64,000 nt of DNA from Bacillus massilioanorexius (GCF_902374955.1 NZ_CABKRX010000094.1:375720-439719); one strand, 5' to 3'. Positions 8,593-17,870 are shown, counted from the first letter of the stretch. Made by a program: numbers and translations. Notes: generated from the letters alone by a model not told the origin.

Positions 8593-9039
8593 TTGGCGGA
8601 TATTAAGAATGAAATTGAAAGCGTGCGTGAATTTCTTCACGCCATTTTTCCCACCGTTTCTTTCAAGCTTCAAAACATACCTGAGCAATACGCAAAGAAC
8701 ACGCTAACCATAGATTTTGTTACAAGTAAGAGCGCTACTGAAACAAACGCAAGTTATCGACTTGACCACACGATTCAACTCGTTTATTTCAGCGATAGTT
8801 CTCTCGATTGTATAACGAAGATGGCGCAAATAGAACACAAGATAAATGATGAGCAACTAATACAGATTAGAGGAACGAGTCGGTACTTACGTATCGGCTC
8901 TTTTTCATGGTCTAAACCATTCAAGACTGATACAACGGGCGTTTTCGCAGTCATCGGAATGTTAGAAGTCTCGTTACGTGAAATGCGGACACAAGAAGTT
9001 TACGAAAAAATACAAGCCGTTAATACGGATTTGAAATAG
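8593..9039 (+). CDS. Tail terminator-like protein
   Basis: A 148-residue protein starting with TTG one base after the gp10-like gene's stop. It has the helix-then-sheet layout of tail terminator/minor tail proteins (LHAIFPTVSFKLQNIPEQY, then DHTIQLVYFSDSS and TGVFAVIGMLEVSLRE). Its position immediately before the sheath gene is where myovirus-type phages encode the protein that ends tail polymerisation. No catalytic motif is visible. The call rests on order, size and secondary-structure impression. Confidence 0.6.
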   Translation: MADIKNEIESVREFLHAIFPTVSFKLQNIPEQYAKNTLTIDFVTSKSATETNASYRLDHTIQLVYFSDSSLDCITKMAQIEHKINDEQLIQIRGTSRYLRIGSFSWSKPFKTDTTGVFAVIGMLEVSLREMRTQEVYEKIQAVNTDLK

Positions 9040-9055
9040 GAAGGGTGATGAATGA

Positions 9056-10105
9056 ATGGCGATCAACCAATGGGACCCAACTAGCTTACCAGACCGACCG
9101 GGTTTATACACGAACTTTACTAGAGCAGCCATTACGCAGATTAGCGGCGGAGCTCGCGGTGTAGTTGCTATTCCGTTGAAAACATATACAAGCGGTACAG
9201 CAGAAGCTAAAAAGTTTTATACCGTTGAAAAGGAAGGCGAAGCTATAGAGCTTTTCGGCTCAGCTAATATTACATCAATTAAATTAGCGTTGGCAGGGGG
9301 CGCAAAAGAAGTGCTCGTTTATACGTTGCCTAGCACACCGGCGGTAGATGATTATGTGGAAATGCGCGAATCTTTTGAAACGCGCCCGTTCAACGTATTT
9401 GTCTACGACGGCGAAATTAGTACAACAGAGCAAGATAATACATTAACGTGGGTGACTAGCAATAGAGCTGAGAAAAAACATTTCTTATTTGTAACCGGCG
9501 GTTCTGCGGCAAATGATGCGGATGTTACAGCGGGTAATGCTCGTTCTACTTCGCTAAAGGACGATTACGTTGTAAATCTTATCGTCGGCGGAGAGCGTAA
9601 TGGGGTTACGTATTCAAGCGGTCAGTATGCGGCATATATCGCAGGATTAATCGCAGCAACTCCTATTAATAAGTCCGTTACTTACACGTCGGTACAACTC
9701 GACGATGTGAATAAAAGACTTAGAAATAGTGAAGTTACTTCGGCGCTAAAAGCCGGATCATTAGTGCTTGTGAATGATGGCGAGAAAGTAATCATCGAGC
9801 AAGGATTGACAACATCGGGCGATAAGATTCGAAAAGTTCGCGCAAGACAAGCGGTTGCTACGGATATTGAAAAAACAGCACGCACACACTACATCGGCAA
9901 AATTGACAACAGTGAAGACGGACGAATTGCTCTAATGAGCGCAATCAAAGTGTACTTAGAGACACTCGAAGATAACAACGTGCTTACAGACATATTTGTT
10001 GCGCTCGATTCTGAAAATGCATCGACTGGCGATAAAGTATTTCTATCGATTGCGTATACCGAGATTGATAGTATGGAACGTATTTTCTTAACAATTTATG
10101 TTTAA
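9056..10105 (+). CDS. xkdK: Contractile tail sheath protein (XkdK-like)
   Basis: This 349-residue protein is a short version of the PBSX XkdK-type tail sheath (PBSX XkdK is about 460 residues). The N-terminus (PDRPGLYTNFTRAAITQISGG) is the family start: a proline-rich strand that hooks onto the neighbouring subunit. The middle contains KEVLVYTLP and FNVFVYDGE. The C-terminus ends with the typical strand MERIFLTIYV. The sheath surrounds the tube and contracts on infection, so this gene identifies the phage as contractile-tailed. It is followed after 18 bases by the tube gene. Confidence 0.9.
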   Translation: MAINQWDPTSLPDRPGLYTNFTRAAITQISGGARGVVAIPLKTYTSGTAEAKKFYTVEKEGEAIELFGSANITSIKLALAGGAKEVLVYTLPSTPAVDDYVEMRESFETRPFNVFVYDGEISTTEQDNTLTWVTSNRAEKKHFLFVTGGSAANDADVTAGNARSTSLKDDYVVNLIVGGERNGVTYSSGQYAAYIAGLIAATPINKSVTYTSVQLDDVNKRLRNSEVTSALKAGSLVLVNDGEKVIIEQGLTTSGDKIRKVRARQAVATDIEKTARTHYIGKIDNSEDGRIALMSAIKVYLETLEDNNVLTDIFVALDSENASTGDKVFLSIAYTEIDSMERIFLTIYV

Positions 10106-10123
10106 TAGGACGGTGAAATAAAG

Positions 10124-10561
10124 ATGGCATTAGATGCAACTCGCGTTATTAATGGAACGTATGGGACAGTGTGGCATGAAGGAAATTGGATTATGAATGT
10201 TAAGTCAGCAGAGGCGATAGTCGAGATTAATAAAGAAGAAATACAACGCTCAGGCACACGTTGGGTAGGACATAAGGTTACTAGTCTAACCGGAACGGGT
10301 TCAATTTCGATGTATAAAGTTACTTCGGAATTTGTTCAGTTAATCGGCTCAATCGCTGACGATGACGGCAAGCCATATGTAACAGAGTTAATATTTAAAC
10401 TCGCAGACCCCGAGTCGTTCGGAGCAGAGCGCATTCGTTTGAAGGGCGTACAATTTGATCAGATTCCGTTAGGGAAGTTCGAAATCAACTCTATTGTTGA
10501 AGACGAGCTTCCTTTTACATTTAGCGGATATGAATTACTAGACAAGATTGAACGAGCTTAA
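10124..10561 (+). CDS. xkdM: Tail tube protein (XkdM-like)
   Basis: A 145-residue protein resembling the PBSX XkdM tail tube. It has an early NGTYGTVWHEG start, the block IVEINKEEIQRSGTRWVGHK, and a strand-rich end with a phenylalanine-containing turn (ELPFTFSGYELLDKI). It stacks as rings inside the sheath. AGGACGGTGAAATAAAG provides the ribosome binding site. A stable UUCG hairpin with a short T-run follows the stop, which may lower expression of downstream genes relative to the abundant tube. Confidence 0.85.
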   Translation: MALDATRVINGTYGTVWHEGNWIMNVKSAEAIVEINKEEIQRSGTRWVGHKVTSLTGTGSISMYKVTSEFVQLIGSIADDDGKPYVTELIFKLADPESFGAERIRLKGVQFDQIPLGKFEINSIVEDELPFTFSGYELLDKIERA

Positions 10562-10566
10562 TAATA

Positions 10567-10593
10567 GCGGGCGCCTTCGGGTTGCTCGCTTTT
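10567..10593 (+). terminator. UUCG-loop hairpin after the tail tube gene
   Basis: Nine base pairs (GCGGGCGCC with GGTTGCTCGC, one bulge and two G-U pairs) close a TTCG tetraloop, followed by TTTT. The T-run is short, so this is probably an attenuator or RNA-stabilising 3' structure rather than a full stop. Confidence 0.55.
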
Positions 10594-10626
10594 AAATTTG
10601 AAAATTAACCGAGAGGATGATTATAG

Positions 10627-11162
10627 ATGGACGCATTACAAGCCTTTTTAACAGCAGAAATATCAGTTACGAAAGAGGTTCCAATTGATCGTTTAGGCGT
10701 TTCATTAGTTATTAAAGCGCTAGACGGTGAAGAGATTGAGCAGTTATCGAAACAAGCATCATTCGGTAACACGCTGGATGAGCATAAATTTAGCGCAATG
10801 GCTATCGCTAAAGCTTGCGAAAATCTTGATTTCAACAATCCGGAACTATTGAAAAAGCACGGAGTATCTACGGTTGAGGATTGCGTAAACAAAGCGTTGC
10901 TTGCCGGCGAGATAGCGCAATTACAAAAGACAATCATGGATATTAGCGGATTTAAAGACATTAACAAGCAAGTTCTAGAAGCAAAAAACTAATTAAGGCG
11001 GGCGGTGAAGCTTCGATATTACACGCAATATTTCAGCGCCACCACATACCGCCAGATGAGATATATCAAAAAGAACTACGACACCGTGCTTTTATGTACG
11101 CGTCAATGGAGTACCAAATGGAACTCGAAGAGAAAGAACGTAAAAAGCAAGAGAGGAGGTAG
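10627..11162 (+). CDS. xkdN: Tail assembly chaperone, with -1 frameshift to a longer form (XkdN-like)
   Basis: The zero frame runs 10,627-10,992 and encodes 121 residues of an XkdN-type tail chaperone. Its last codons read GCA AAA AAC TAA, placing the heptamer A-AAA-AAC at 10,983-10,989. This is an ideal -1 slippery site directly before the stop. Slipping back one base opens a second frame to the stop at 11,160-11,162 and adds 57 residues (LIKAGGEASILHAIF, ending in a charged KERKKQERR tail). This arrangement, just before the tape measure gene, is the conserved G/GT-type design of long-tailed phages. The second frame has no convincing start of its own, so the fusion is the likely way it is made. 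Confidence 0.85.
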
Positions 11163-11168
11163 GTGTGA

Positions 11169-12908
11169 TTGGCTTACAATTTAGCGGCAGAATTACGAAT
11201 CAATACGAGCAACTTTGTTAAAGGTATGCGAAGCGCTGCGAATCAAACAAAGGCTATGACAGATGATATAAAAACCGCAGATAAACAAACGTCAAGTCTT
11301 GCATCTTCACTAAAAACACTTGGTGGCGCAGTTGTTGGTTATTTTACATTTGACGCAATTAAAAACTTAAGCGTCAGCATGGTAGAGTCTGCGGCAACAG
11401 CTCAAGCGGTAAGCGCGCAATTCAACCAGGTATTTGGTTCGATGGAAAGTGATGCGCAGAAACTCGTTGATTCACTCGGAAAAGATTTCGGAATGGTGCC
11501 AAATCGTATTAAACCTTCTGTTGCGCAAATGACATCCATGTTTAAAGGGCTCGGCATGGACACTAAGACCGCAATGTCGAAGGCGAAAGAAGCTGTTACT
11601 TTAACAGCAGACGCAGCGGCATTCTACGATAAAAGCTATGAAGATGCCAGCAGCTCCTTAAATTCCTTTATTAAAGGTAACTATGAAGGCGGCGAGTCAA
11701 TCGGCTTATTCGCTAACGAAACACAATTAGCGTCCTGGGCTTCTAAAAACTTAGGCGCAGATTGGAAGAAGCTTGACGAGGCAGGCAAGCAAGTGGCTCG
11801 TTTAGAGTACGCTAAGGCTATGCAGAAAATGGCAGGAGCAACCGGGCAAGCAAAGCGAGAATCGAATTCGTACGAGAATCAACTCGGCAACTTAAAGCAA
11901 TCTTGGACTGATTTAAAAGCAAAGTTAGCGACGCCTATTTTGACGCCGGTAATTAACGGTTTAAAATCGATGGCTGATTGGCTAAGTAAAATAGATACAG
12001 ATGCGGTTATCGCTAAAGTATCAGCTTTTGGTTCGTACATGCGAGATACATTTGCGCCGGTATTCAACGATTCAAAAATCGCTGTTGAAGGTATTTGGAC
12101 GGCATTCCAAAACGTCGGGGGAGTCGCGCTAGCTAAGGATCTATTTGACGGAGTGAAAACGGGATTAGCTTGGATTAAAGACAATTCTTCTCTTGTTGTC
12201 GCAGGTGTGGTAGGTATTACAGGAGCATTAGTGGCATTTAAGATAATTTCAAGCGTAAGTGCGGCGATAAGTTTCTTTAACGGTCTTATGGTTGCATACC
12301 GAACTGGAACATTATTAGCGAAGTTAGCTACTTATGGGTTAAACACGGCTTTGTTAGCTAATCCATTTACATGGGTTGCGGTGGCAATCGGATTACTAAT
12401 TGCTGCAGGCGTTCTATTGTATAAGAATTGGGACAAAGTGAAAGTGAAAGCGGGCGAATTGTGGAGTAAGGTGAAAGAAGTATTCGGCGGTATATATGAT
12501 TGGGCTGTACAGAAAATTCAACCCGTCACTGACTATTTTAAAGGATTGTACGATAAATTCGTAGCATTCAAAAACGCCATTACTAGCTTTAAGCCGCCTG
12601 CATGGGTATCTAAAATCGGGGGCGCTATTAGCGGTGCTGTTAGTAAAGTAAGCGGATTTATTGACGGATCACATGCTGGCGGACTGTCTCACGTTCCAAA
12701 GAACAATTACGTAGCTCGTTTGCATAAAGGTGAACGCGTACTTACACCCGAGGAAAACAAAGAATACCGCCAAGGAAACGCCGGAGGCAACTCGTATCAA
12801 TTCGGCAATATTATCATTCAAGGCACCGGCTACACGGAACAAGACGCGGATAGATTACTAGATGCAATCGCAAGAAGAATCGAATTAGCCGGAGGTGCAG
12901 GCGCATAA
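11169..12908 (+). CDS. Tail tape measure protein
   Basis: A 579-residue protein directly after the chaperone. It has a helical N-terminus (LRINTSNFVKGMRSAANQT), a long Ala/Lys/Gln-rich helical body and two hydrophobic membrane-like stretches (around SLVVAGVVGITGALVAF and NPFTWVAVAIGLLIAAGVLL). It closes with a Gly-rich region containing GGLSHVPKNNYVARLHKGERVLTPEE, a motif very common at tape measure C-termini. It sets tail length and helps DNA cross the membrane. At 579 residues it is short, consistent with a fairly short tail. The start is TTG, with GGAGGT upstream. It overlaps the next gene by one base. Confidence 0.9.
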   Translation: MAYNLAAELRINTSNFVKGMRSAANQTKAMTDDIKTADKQTSSLASSLKTLGGAVVGYFTFDAIKNLSVSMVESAATAQAVSAQFNQVFGSMESDAQKLVDSLGKDFGMVPNRIKPSVAQMTSMFKGLGMDTKTAMSKAKEAVTLTADAAAFYDKSYEDASSSLNSFIKGNYEGGESIGLFANETQLASWASKNLGADWKKLDEAGKQVARLEYAKAMQKMAGATGQAKRESNSYENQLGNLKQSWTDLKAKLATPILTPVINGLKSMADWLSKIDTDAVIAKVSAFGSYMRDTFAPVFNDSKIAVEGIWTAFQNVGGVALAKDLFDGVKTGLAWIKDNSSLVVAGVVGITGALVAFKIISSVSAAISFFNGLMVAYRTGTLLAKLATYGLNTALLANPFTWVAVAIGLLIAAGVLLYKNWDKVKVKAGELWSKVKEVFGGIYDWAVQKIQPVTDYFKGLYDKFVAFKNAITSFKPPAWVSKIGGAISGAVSKVSGFIDGSHAGGLSHVPKNNYVARLHKGERVLTPEENKEYRQGNAGGNSYQFGNIIIQGTGYTEQDADRLLDAIARRIELAGGAGA

Positions 12909-13576
12909 TGTCAACAGTCGAATATTGGCTTACTAGAGGCGATGAAAAATTGCGCTTGCCCGTTAATCCTGAGGCGAACGCATATGAGTCGCCTTTTTCT
13001 TATGAGGATTTTGAAGTCGAGGGCTTAGGCGAAGTAACGAATATTAAGCGACGAGGCTTGCGCGAGTTTACGATAGAATCTTTTTTCCCTGCGACATATA
13101 ATCCGGTCTATTGCGAATATAGCGACTTTCCTAGTCCGCAAGAGTGCGTTGATTTGCTCGAAAGTTGGCGAGATCGTCGAGTACCTTTCCGTTACATCGT
13201 TACGGGAGCGGGCGGAGTTAATCTGCGTGTAACCATTCGCGATATCAGTATCGAAGCTGAAAAGTTCGGAGAGATAGGCGACATTTATTACACGTTGTCA
13301 CTTAAAGAATATCGCGATGTTGAAATCAAAACGGTTCAGACGGGCGCAAAGCCCAATACTAGTGGCGCAAAACGACCTTTGGCAAGCACGGGCACTAGTT
13401 CGGCGCAAAAGTCGTCTACTTATACGGTTAAGAAAGGCGATAGTTTATGGCTTATTGCGAAGAGATTCTATAGTAACGGCAGTAGTTGGCGCAAGATTTA
13501 CGACGCGAATAAAAAGGTTGTAGGTAGCAATCCGAACAAGATTTATCCGGGACAAAAGCTGGTGATACCGAAATGA
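12908..13576 (+). CDS. xkdP: Baseplate/tail protein with C-terminal LysM domain (XkdP-like)
   Basis: This 222-residue protein has an N-terminal phage domain (EYWLTRGDEKLRLPVNPEA) followed by a Ser/Thr linker and a C-terminal LysM module from about residue 172 (TYTVKKGDSLWLIAKRFY, then WRKIYDANK, ending PGQKLVIPK). LysM binds peptidoglycan. In PBSX-like phages, XkdP places it in the baseplate so that it can touch the cell wall during infection. It overlaps the tape measure stop by one base and the hub gene by ATGA. Confidence 0.85.
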   Translation: MSTVEYWLTRGDEKLRLPVNPEANAYESPFSYEDFEVEGLGEVTNIKRRGLREFTIESFFPATYNPVYCEYSDFPSPQECVDLLESWRDRRVPFRYIVTGAGGVNLRVTIRDISIEAEKFGEIGDIYYTLSLKEYRDVEIKTVQTGAKPNTSGAKRPLASTGTSSAQKSSTYTVKKGDSLWLIAKRFYSNGSSWRKIYDANKKVVGSNPNKIYPGQKLVIPK

Positions 13577-15000
13577 GCCTTAAAATTACGTTACATGCCG
13601 GTAATAAGACAACCGATATAACGCCGATTACAAGTAGTGTTTTATGGCGCGGTAATGTCGCTGAGTGCGGTAGGACTTGCGAGATTAGTCTGAAAAATAC
13701 AATCAATAGCGAAACAAAACTAGTTAGCGGAATTGAAAACGGGCTAGAAATTCGTTGCCACAAGAACAGCAAGGAGTTTTTTAGAGGCGTTATCTTTACT
13801 TACGACATCGCAAATGACGGCTCGATGAAACTGTCTGTCCGAGACTATAACGCTTATCTAACTAAGAATAGCGATTCGAAAGTATTTCGCAAAAAGAAAG
13901 CATCACAGATTGTGCAGGAATTATGTAAACAGTACGGAATTGCAGTCGGAAAAATTGACGATACGGGCTACGTTTTACCTAAGTTAATTTTACGTGACAA
14001 AACTCTATACGACATGATAACCATTGCGCTTACAGAGACTCGAAAGAAAACCGGCAAGATATTTCTATTAGACAACGAACTAGGCAAGCTAACTTTGCGA
14101 GAATATAAGAAACAAGCTGTCGAACTTATTATCGCTGATAAATACAACTTGCTTAGCGCCAATTATTCGGAGTCAATCGAAGATTTGCGAAATAGTATTC
14201 GAATCACGGGAAAAAGTGGAGAAGATGCGAAGGGTGTAACGGTATCTGATTCAGCAACAATTAAAAAATACGGACGTATGCAAGAAAAACAACATGAAAG
14301 CGAGAAGTCAGACGCAGAGCTAAAACCGATTGCACAAGCGCTGCTTAAAGAACTTAATAGCGTTAAAAAGGAATCGAATGTGGACGCGATTGGCGATACT
14401 TCGGTTCGCTCAGGTCGTGTAGTGAGAGTATACGAAGCTATGACGGGGCTTAAGGCGGGCTATTACGTGTCAGCTGACGATCATAGTTTTGAAGTTAATG
14501 GTACGCATAGAATGTCGCTTACATTGTCGCGTTCACTCGACGTTGCCGAAATGAAGTACGAAGAGCCTAGCGAAAATAGTTCCGGCAGTAATAGTAGTGG
14601 TAGTAAATCGGCATCCGGTAATAGTAAAGCGGACAAGGTAGTTAGCCTAGCACGTTCTTATAAAGGTAAGCTTACGTACAGCTTCGGCAACACGAACATT
14701 CCGAAAGGAGTGGGCGATTGCTCAGGCTTCACGAAATTTATCTATCAGCAAGCAGCCGGCATTAATATCGGAAGCGGAACTATATCGCAAGTAACAAAAG
14801 GAACGAAAGTGTCTACGGCTGATGCGCAAGCCGGCGACCTTGTACTTTTTCAAGGAACCTATCGTAAAGGTGTTTCGCATGTTGGCATAGTTACTCGTAA
14901 AGGCTACTGCGTAAGTCTAGCGAATAGTGGCTGTAAAGAGCACAGCTATACAAGCGGATATTGGGGCGGTCATTTTATGCAAGTAAGGAGGGTGTTATAA
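13573..15000 (+). CDS. xkdQ: Baseplate hub (XkdQ/YqbQ-like) fused to NlpC/P60 wall peptidase
   Basis: Residues 1 to about 330 match the XkdQ/gpD-like hub that sits below the tube (early beta-rich domain, then VRDYNAYLTKN and SESIEDLRNSI). A Ser/Gly/Asn linker at about 334-352 leads to an NlpC/P60 domain. There the nucleophile Cys383 (GDCSGF) and His436 (SHVGIV) are in place, and Asn451 is a plausible third residue. The hub therefore carries its own peptidoglycan endopeptidase at the spike tip, for local wall opening. It overlaps the LysM protein gene by ATGA and is followed one base later by the XkdR-like gene. Confidence 0.85.
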   Translation: MSLKITLHAGNKTTDITPITSSVLWRGNVAECGRTCEISLKNTINSETKLVSGIENGLEIRCHKNSKEFFRGVIFTYDIANDGSMKLSVRDYNAYLTKNSDSKVFRKKKASQIVQELCKQYGIAVGKIDDTGYVLPKLILRDKTLYDMITIALTETRKKTGKIFLLDNELGKLTLREYKKQAVELIIADKYNLLSANYSESIEDLRNSIRITGKSGEDAKGVTVSDSATIKKYGRMQEKQHESEKSDAELKPIAQALLKELNSVKKESNVDAIGDTSVRSGRVVRVYEAMTGLKAGYYVSADDHSFEVNGTHRMSLTLSRSLDVAEMKYEEPSENSSGSNSSGSKSASGNSKADKVVSLARSYKGKLTYSFGNTNIPKGVGDCSGFTKFIYQQAAGINIGSGTISQVTKGTKVSTADAQAGDLVLFQGTYRKGVSHVGIVTRKGYCVSLANSGCKEHSYTSGYWGGHFMQVRRVL

Positions 15001-15001
15001 C

Positions 15002-15286
15002 GTGCAAAAACGTTTAGAAATCGAAGGTTCCGGCGCTGCGAAAATGATTCAACTATTTCGTATTCACGGTCACAATCGCGACATAACTATCGAAACTGCA
15101 ACCGTGGTAACGCCACTTCCTAAATTATCGCTGAGGTTGTCTGACGGAGTTGTATTAGAACGTGACGATCTTATTGTTGCCGAACGACTAACAAAAGATG
15201 TGACGCTAAAAGCTGGCGACAAAGTTATTCTAATTGGCAACGAAATTACTCAGTTCTATTACGCAATAGATAAGGCGGTGATTTAA
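15002..15286 (+). CDS. xkdR: XkdR-like baseplate protein (DUF2577 type)
   Basis: A 94-residue, strand-rich protein that starts with GTG, one base after the hub stop. GGAGGGTG lies upstream. The order hub, this protein, XkdS-like, XkdT-like and XkdU-like is that of the PBSX tail cluster, and the size fits XkdR. The pattern LPKLSLRLSDGVVLERDDLIV, then LKAGDKVILIGN, suggests a small OB-like spike or hub-closing fold. It overlaps the next gene by one base (TAATG). Confidence 0.7.
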   Translation: MQKRLEIEGSGAAKMIQLFRIHGHNRDITIETATVVTPLPKLSLRLSDGVVLERDDLIVAERLTKDVTLKAGDKVILIGNEITQFYYAIDKAVI

Positions 15287-15711
15287 TGGCGCTAACGCCC
15301 GAGAATACTAGCTTAATAGACGAAGAGTCCGTTAACGCGGAAGATACAATTCAGCCGTCGAAAACGTGGTTGATTGATTTCGAAAATAAGCGCATTGGCA
15401 GTTTTATCGATAATGAGCGAGCCGTGCGTCAGTATATACAAAAGGCGCTATTAACGGCACGTAACAAGTTTGCAGTTTATACAGAAGATTACGGGAATGA
15501 ATTGTACGATTTAATAGGCGCCGATGTGACGGACGCCTTTTTGAATGCAGAAATACCGCGAATGGTTTACGAAGCAATAGCGTATGACGACCGAATAGAA
15601 GACGCAAAAGTCACCTATGAACGCAAAAATGACAAGCTGTTCATTACGGTCAATGTAACGCTAGTGAGCGGAGGAACCTTAACGGAGGGGGTGGAGCTAA
15701 ATGGCGTATGA
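15286..15711 (+). CDS. xkdS: Baseplate wedge protein (XkdS-like, gp25/W family)
   Basis: This 141-residue protein has the core of the gp25-like baseplate wedge family. KTWLIDFENKRIGSFIDNE and VRQYIQKALLTARNKF lead to the conserved YTEDYGNELYDLIG turn, where gp25-type proteins carry a similar FAPSYG/EYG signature. It anchors the sheath to the baseplate. The end overlaps the next gene by 11 bases, showing tight coupling. Confidence 0.8.
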   Translation: MALTPENTSLIDEESVNAEDTIQPSKTWLIDFENKRIGSFIDNERAVRQYIQKALLTARNKFAVYTEDYGNELYDLIGADVTDAFLNAEIPRMVYEAIAYDDRIEDAKVTYERKNDKLFITVNVTLVSGGTLTEGVELNGV

Positions 15712-16759
15712 ATCTAAAACGCCGGACGCATTGCACGAAGATATGTTGGCGAGCATTAACGATACTATTGATAAGCGCGAAGGTTCGGTGGCGCATGACT
15801 TAACATACCCGACAGCAATCGAGCTCGGCAACGCATACGTTGAGTTAGACGTGGCGCTGAGTATGGGATTCGTCGATACGAGCGAGGGCGTGTATTTAGA
15901 GCGAATATGCTTACCGTTCGGTGTTACGCGCAAGCAAGCGCTAAAGGCAAAGGGTAACGTTACACTGACGGGACCAGCCGGAACAATTGTGCCGATTAAT
16001 ACGCGATTGCAAACGACAGCTAATGAGGCTGTCTTTTTTATTACGCCGGAAGCTGTCACTTTGACGGACGGCACGGCGACTGTTAGCGCGGAAGCTGAGC
16101 TAGGTGGCGCTCAAGGTAACGTCGGTATTGGCGAAATTAATGCACTAGCGCCAGGTGATTTATACGGAATTGTGTCCGTAACAAATGCGACTGCTTTCGA
16201 TGGCGGTGTTGACGTCGAGGACGATGAATCTTTACGAAAACGGCTTATTGATCGCGCGCAAAATCCTGCTACTTCGGGCAACGCAAATCATTATCGCCAA
16301 TGGGCGCTTGAGATTGCCGGAGTTGGCGACGCTAAGGTTAAGCCGATTTGGAACGGCGCTGGAACGGTTAAAGTAATTCTACTAGACACGGAAAAGACAG
16401 CGCCAACGCAACCGATTATTGACAGCGTTACGGCGCACATAACCGAGCAAAAGCCTATCGGCGCTAATGTTACAGTGGTTGGCGCAAGCGAGGTCGGTAT
16501 TAACGTAACCGCAACACTTACGCTAGAAGAAGGAGCGCAAACGGAGTCAATTACTTCGGAGTTCAAAGTAGCGCTGACGGGCTATTTAAAGAATATAGCT
16601 TTCGCCGACTCTACCGTTCGGTATGCGAAAATTGCTAGTTTACTAATCGACGTTGCCGGGGTGCTTGATTACGCAAACTTAAAAGTAAATGGCGCTACAA
16701 ATAACGTACCTATTACCGATGAGCAAGTGGCTATTGCCGGGACGGTGACATTTACATGA
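15701..16759 (+). CDS. xkdT: Baseplate J-like protein (XkdT)
   Basis: A 352-residue member of the baseplate J family. It has the early DALHEDMLASINDTIDKREGSVAHDL start, a strand-rich centre (GNVTLTGPAGTIVP, then TVSAEAELGGAQGNVG), and the typical GGVDVEDDESLRKRLID block followed by ATSGNANHYRQWALE. These proteins form the ring that holds the hub and receives the fibres. It overlaps both neighbours (11 bases before, ATGA after), as in PBSX. Confidence 0.9.
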   Translation: MAYESKTPDALHEDMLASINDTIDKREGSVAHDLTYPTAIELGNAYVELDVALSMGFVDTSEGVYLERICLPFGVTRKQALKAKGNVTLTGPAGTIVPINTRLQTTANEAVFFITPEAVTLTDGTATVSAEAELGGAQGNVGIGEINALAPGDLYGIVSVTNATAFDGGVDVEDDESLRKRLIDRAQNPATSGNANHYRQWALEIAGVGDAKVKPIWNGAGTVKVILLDTEKTAPTQPIIDSVTAHITEQKPIGANVTVVGASEVGINVTATLTLEEGAQTESITSEFKVALTGYLKNIAFADSTVRYAKIASLLIDVAGVLDYANLKVNGATNNVPITDEQVAIAGTVTFT

Positions 16760-17325
16760 GCGAATATAAACGCGACATAAGAACATCTATGCGATATTAT
16801 GTGCCTCGTTATTATGACGATGTGCGCGAAGTTGAAGGAATGTTTGACGCTGAGGCGAAGGCTATTAAGCAATTAAACGATGATATTGCGGATATGTTGG
16901 CGCAATACTCAATCGAAACGGCAACGTGGGGTTTGGCGTATTGGGAACGATTGGTTGGCATGCCGACTGACGTTAGTAAGCCGGTTGACCAACGTCGCTC
17001 GGTTGTTCGGTCAAAGCTACGCGGAGTTGGTACGGTAACAGTCGGGCTTATTAAAAACGTAGCTGAGTCGTATAACAATGGCGAAGTTGAGGTCATCGAG
17101 CAGAGCGCGGACTATACGATAATGATTAAATTCGTTAGTAATTACGGAGTACCTCCTAATTTAGCGGACATTCAGAACGCGTTGCGCGAGATTATACCGG
17201 CACACTTAGCGTTAAATTTCGAATTCAAGTTCGTTTTATACTCGAAAATAAAGCAAGATTACGCAAGCTATGGAGCGCTTAAAGCTACTAATAAAACTTA
17301 TTCGCAAATACTTAACGAAGTGTAG
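16756..17325 (+). CDS. xkdU: XkdU-like baseplate protein (DUF2313, gpI-like)
   Basis: This 189-residue protein starts RDIRTSMRYYVPRYYDDVREV and contains TWGLAYWERLVGMPTD. This is the hallmark of the DUF2313/XkdU family, in which the Trp-Glu and Gly-rich turn is conserved. A C-terminal LREIIPAHLALNFEF strand region follows. It links the J-like ring to the tail fibres. It starts inside the XkdT-like stop (ATGA) and is followed by the fibre genes, as expected. Confidence 0.8.
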   Translation: MSEYKRDIRTSMRYYVPRYYDDVREVEGMFDAEAKAIKQLNDDIADMLAQYSIETATWGLAYWERLVGMPTDVSKPVDQRRSVVRSKLRGVGTVTVGLIKNVAESYNNGEVEVIEQSADYTIMIKFVSNYGVPPNLADIQNALREIIPAHLALNFEFKFVLYSKIKQDYASYGALKATNKTYSQILNEV

Positions 17326-17336
17326 GAGGCGAGAGA

Positions 17337-17870
17337 ATGGCGACAACAAAACTAGGATTGCCGACAATTAGCGATAATATGAGCGCTGACGTTGTGCGTG
17401 ACATGAATGCACTGGCTGAGGCGGTTGATAGTAAAGTAGCATCTAGCGCTGAGTTACAGTCGGCAGGCAATGCAATTCAAGGTCAAATCACTACATTATC
17501 GCAAGAAGTTACGACACATAAGGCTGATTATCTGTCGCACACAGGTTACGCAAATGTTACAGGTTCAGCAAACGCGTATATCGCTACATTATCACCAGCA
17601 CTCTCAGCATATGCCGAAGGTGTTTCTTTACGTGTGAAAATAAACGTTGATAATACAGGAGCAGCAACCCTTAACGTTAATGGATTAGGTGTTAAAGCAA
17701 TTAAGAAGGCGAATGGATCAGACGTCAATGCAGGACAGCTTAAAGCTAATGGAGTTTACACTCTTTCATACAACGGAACGGCTTTTATCTTACAGGGTGA
17801 AGGGAGTGAGTTAAGTGATGCGGAAATGACAAACATAATTAACGCAGTCAACGGCATTTTAGGAGCTTAG
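17337..17870 (+). CDS. Tail fibre-associated protein
   Basis: A 177-residue protein after the XkdU-like gene. It has an N-terminal helix resembling fibre attachment segments (TKLGLPTISDNMSADVVRDMNALAEAVD), a coiled-coil stretch, and a strand-rich C-terminus (LRVKINVDNTGAATLNVNG and KANGVYTLSYNGTAFILQG) of the kind seen in phage fibre shafts. It ends with a short helix. The second half becomes more AT-rich, matching the fibre module that follows. It probably connects the baseplate to the receptor-binding protein. Confidence 0.65.
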   Translation: MATTKLGLPTISDNMSADVVRDMNALAEAVDSKVASSAELQSAGNAIQGQITTLSQEVTTHKADYLSHTGYANVTGSANAYIATLSPALSAYAEGVSLRVKINVDNTGAATLNVNGLGVKAIKKANGSDVNAGQLKANGVYTLSYNGTAFILQGEGSELSDAEMTNIINAVNGILGA

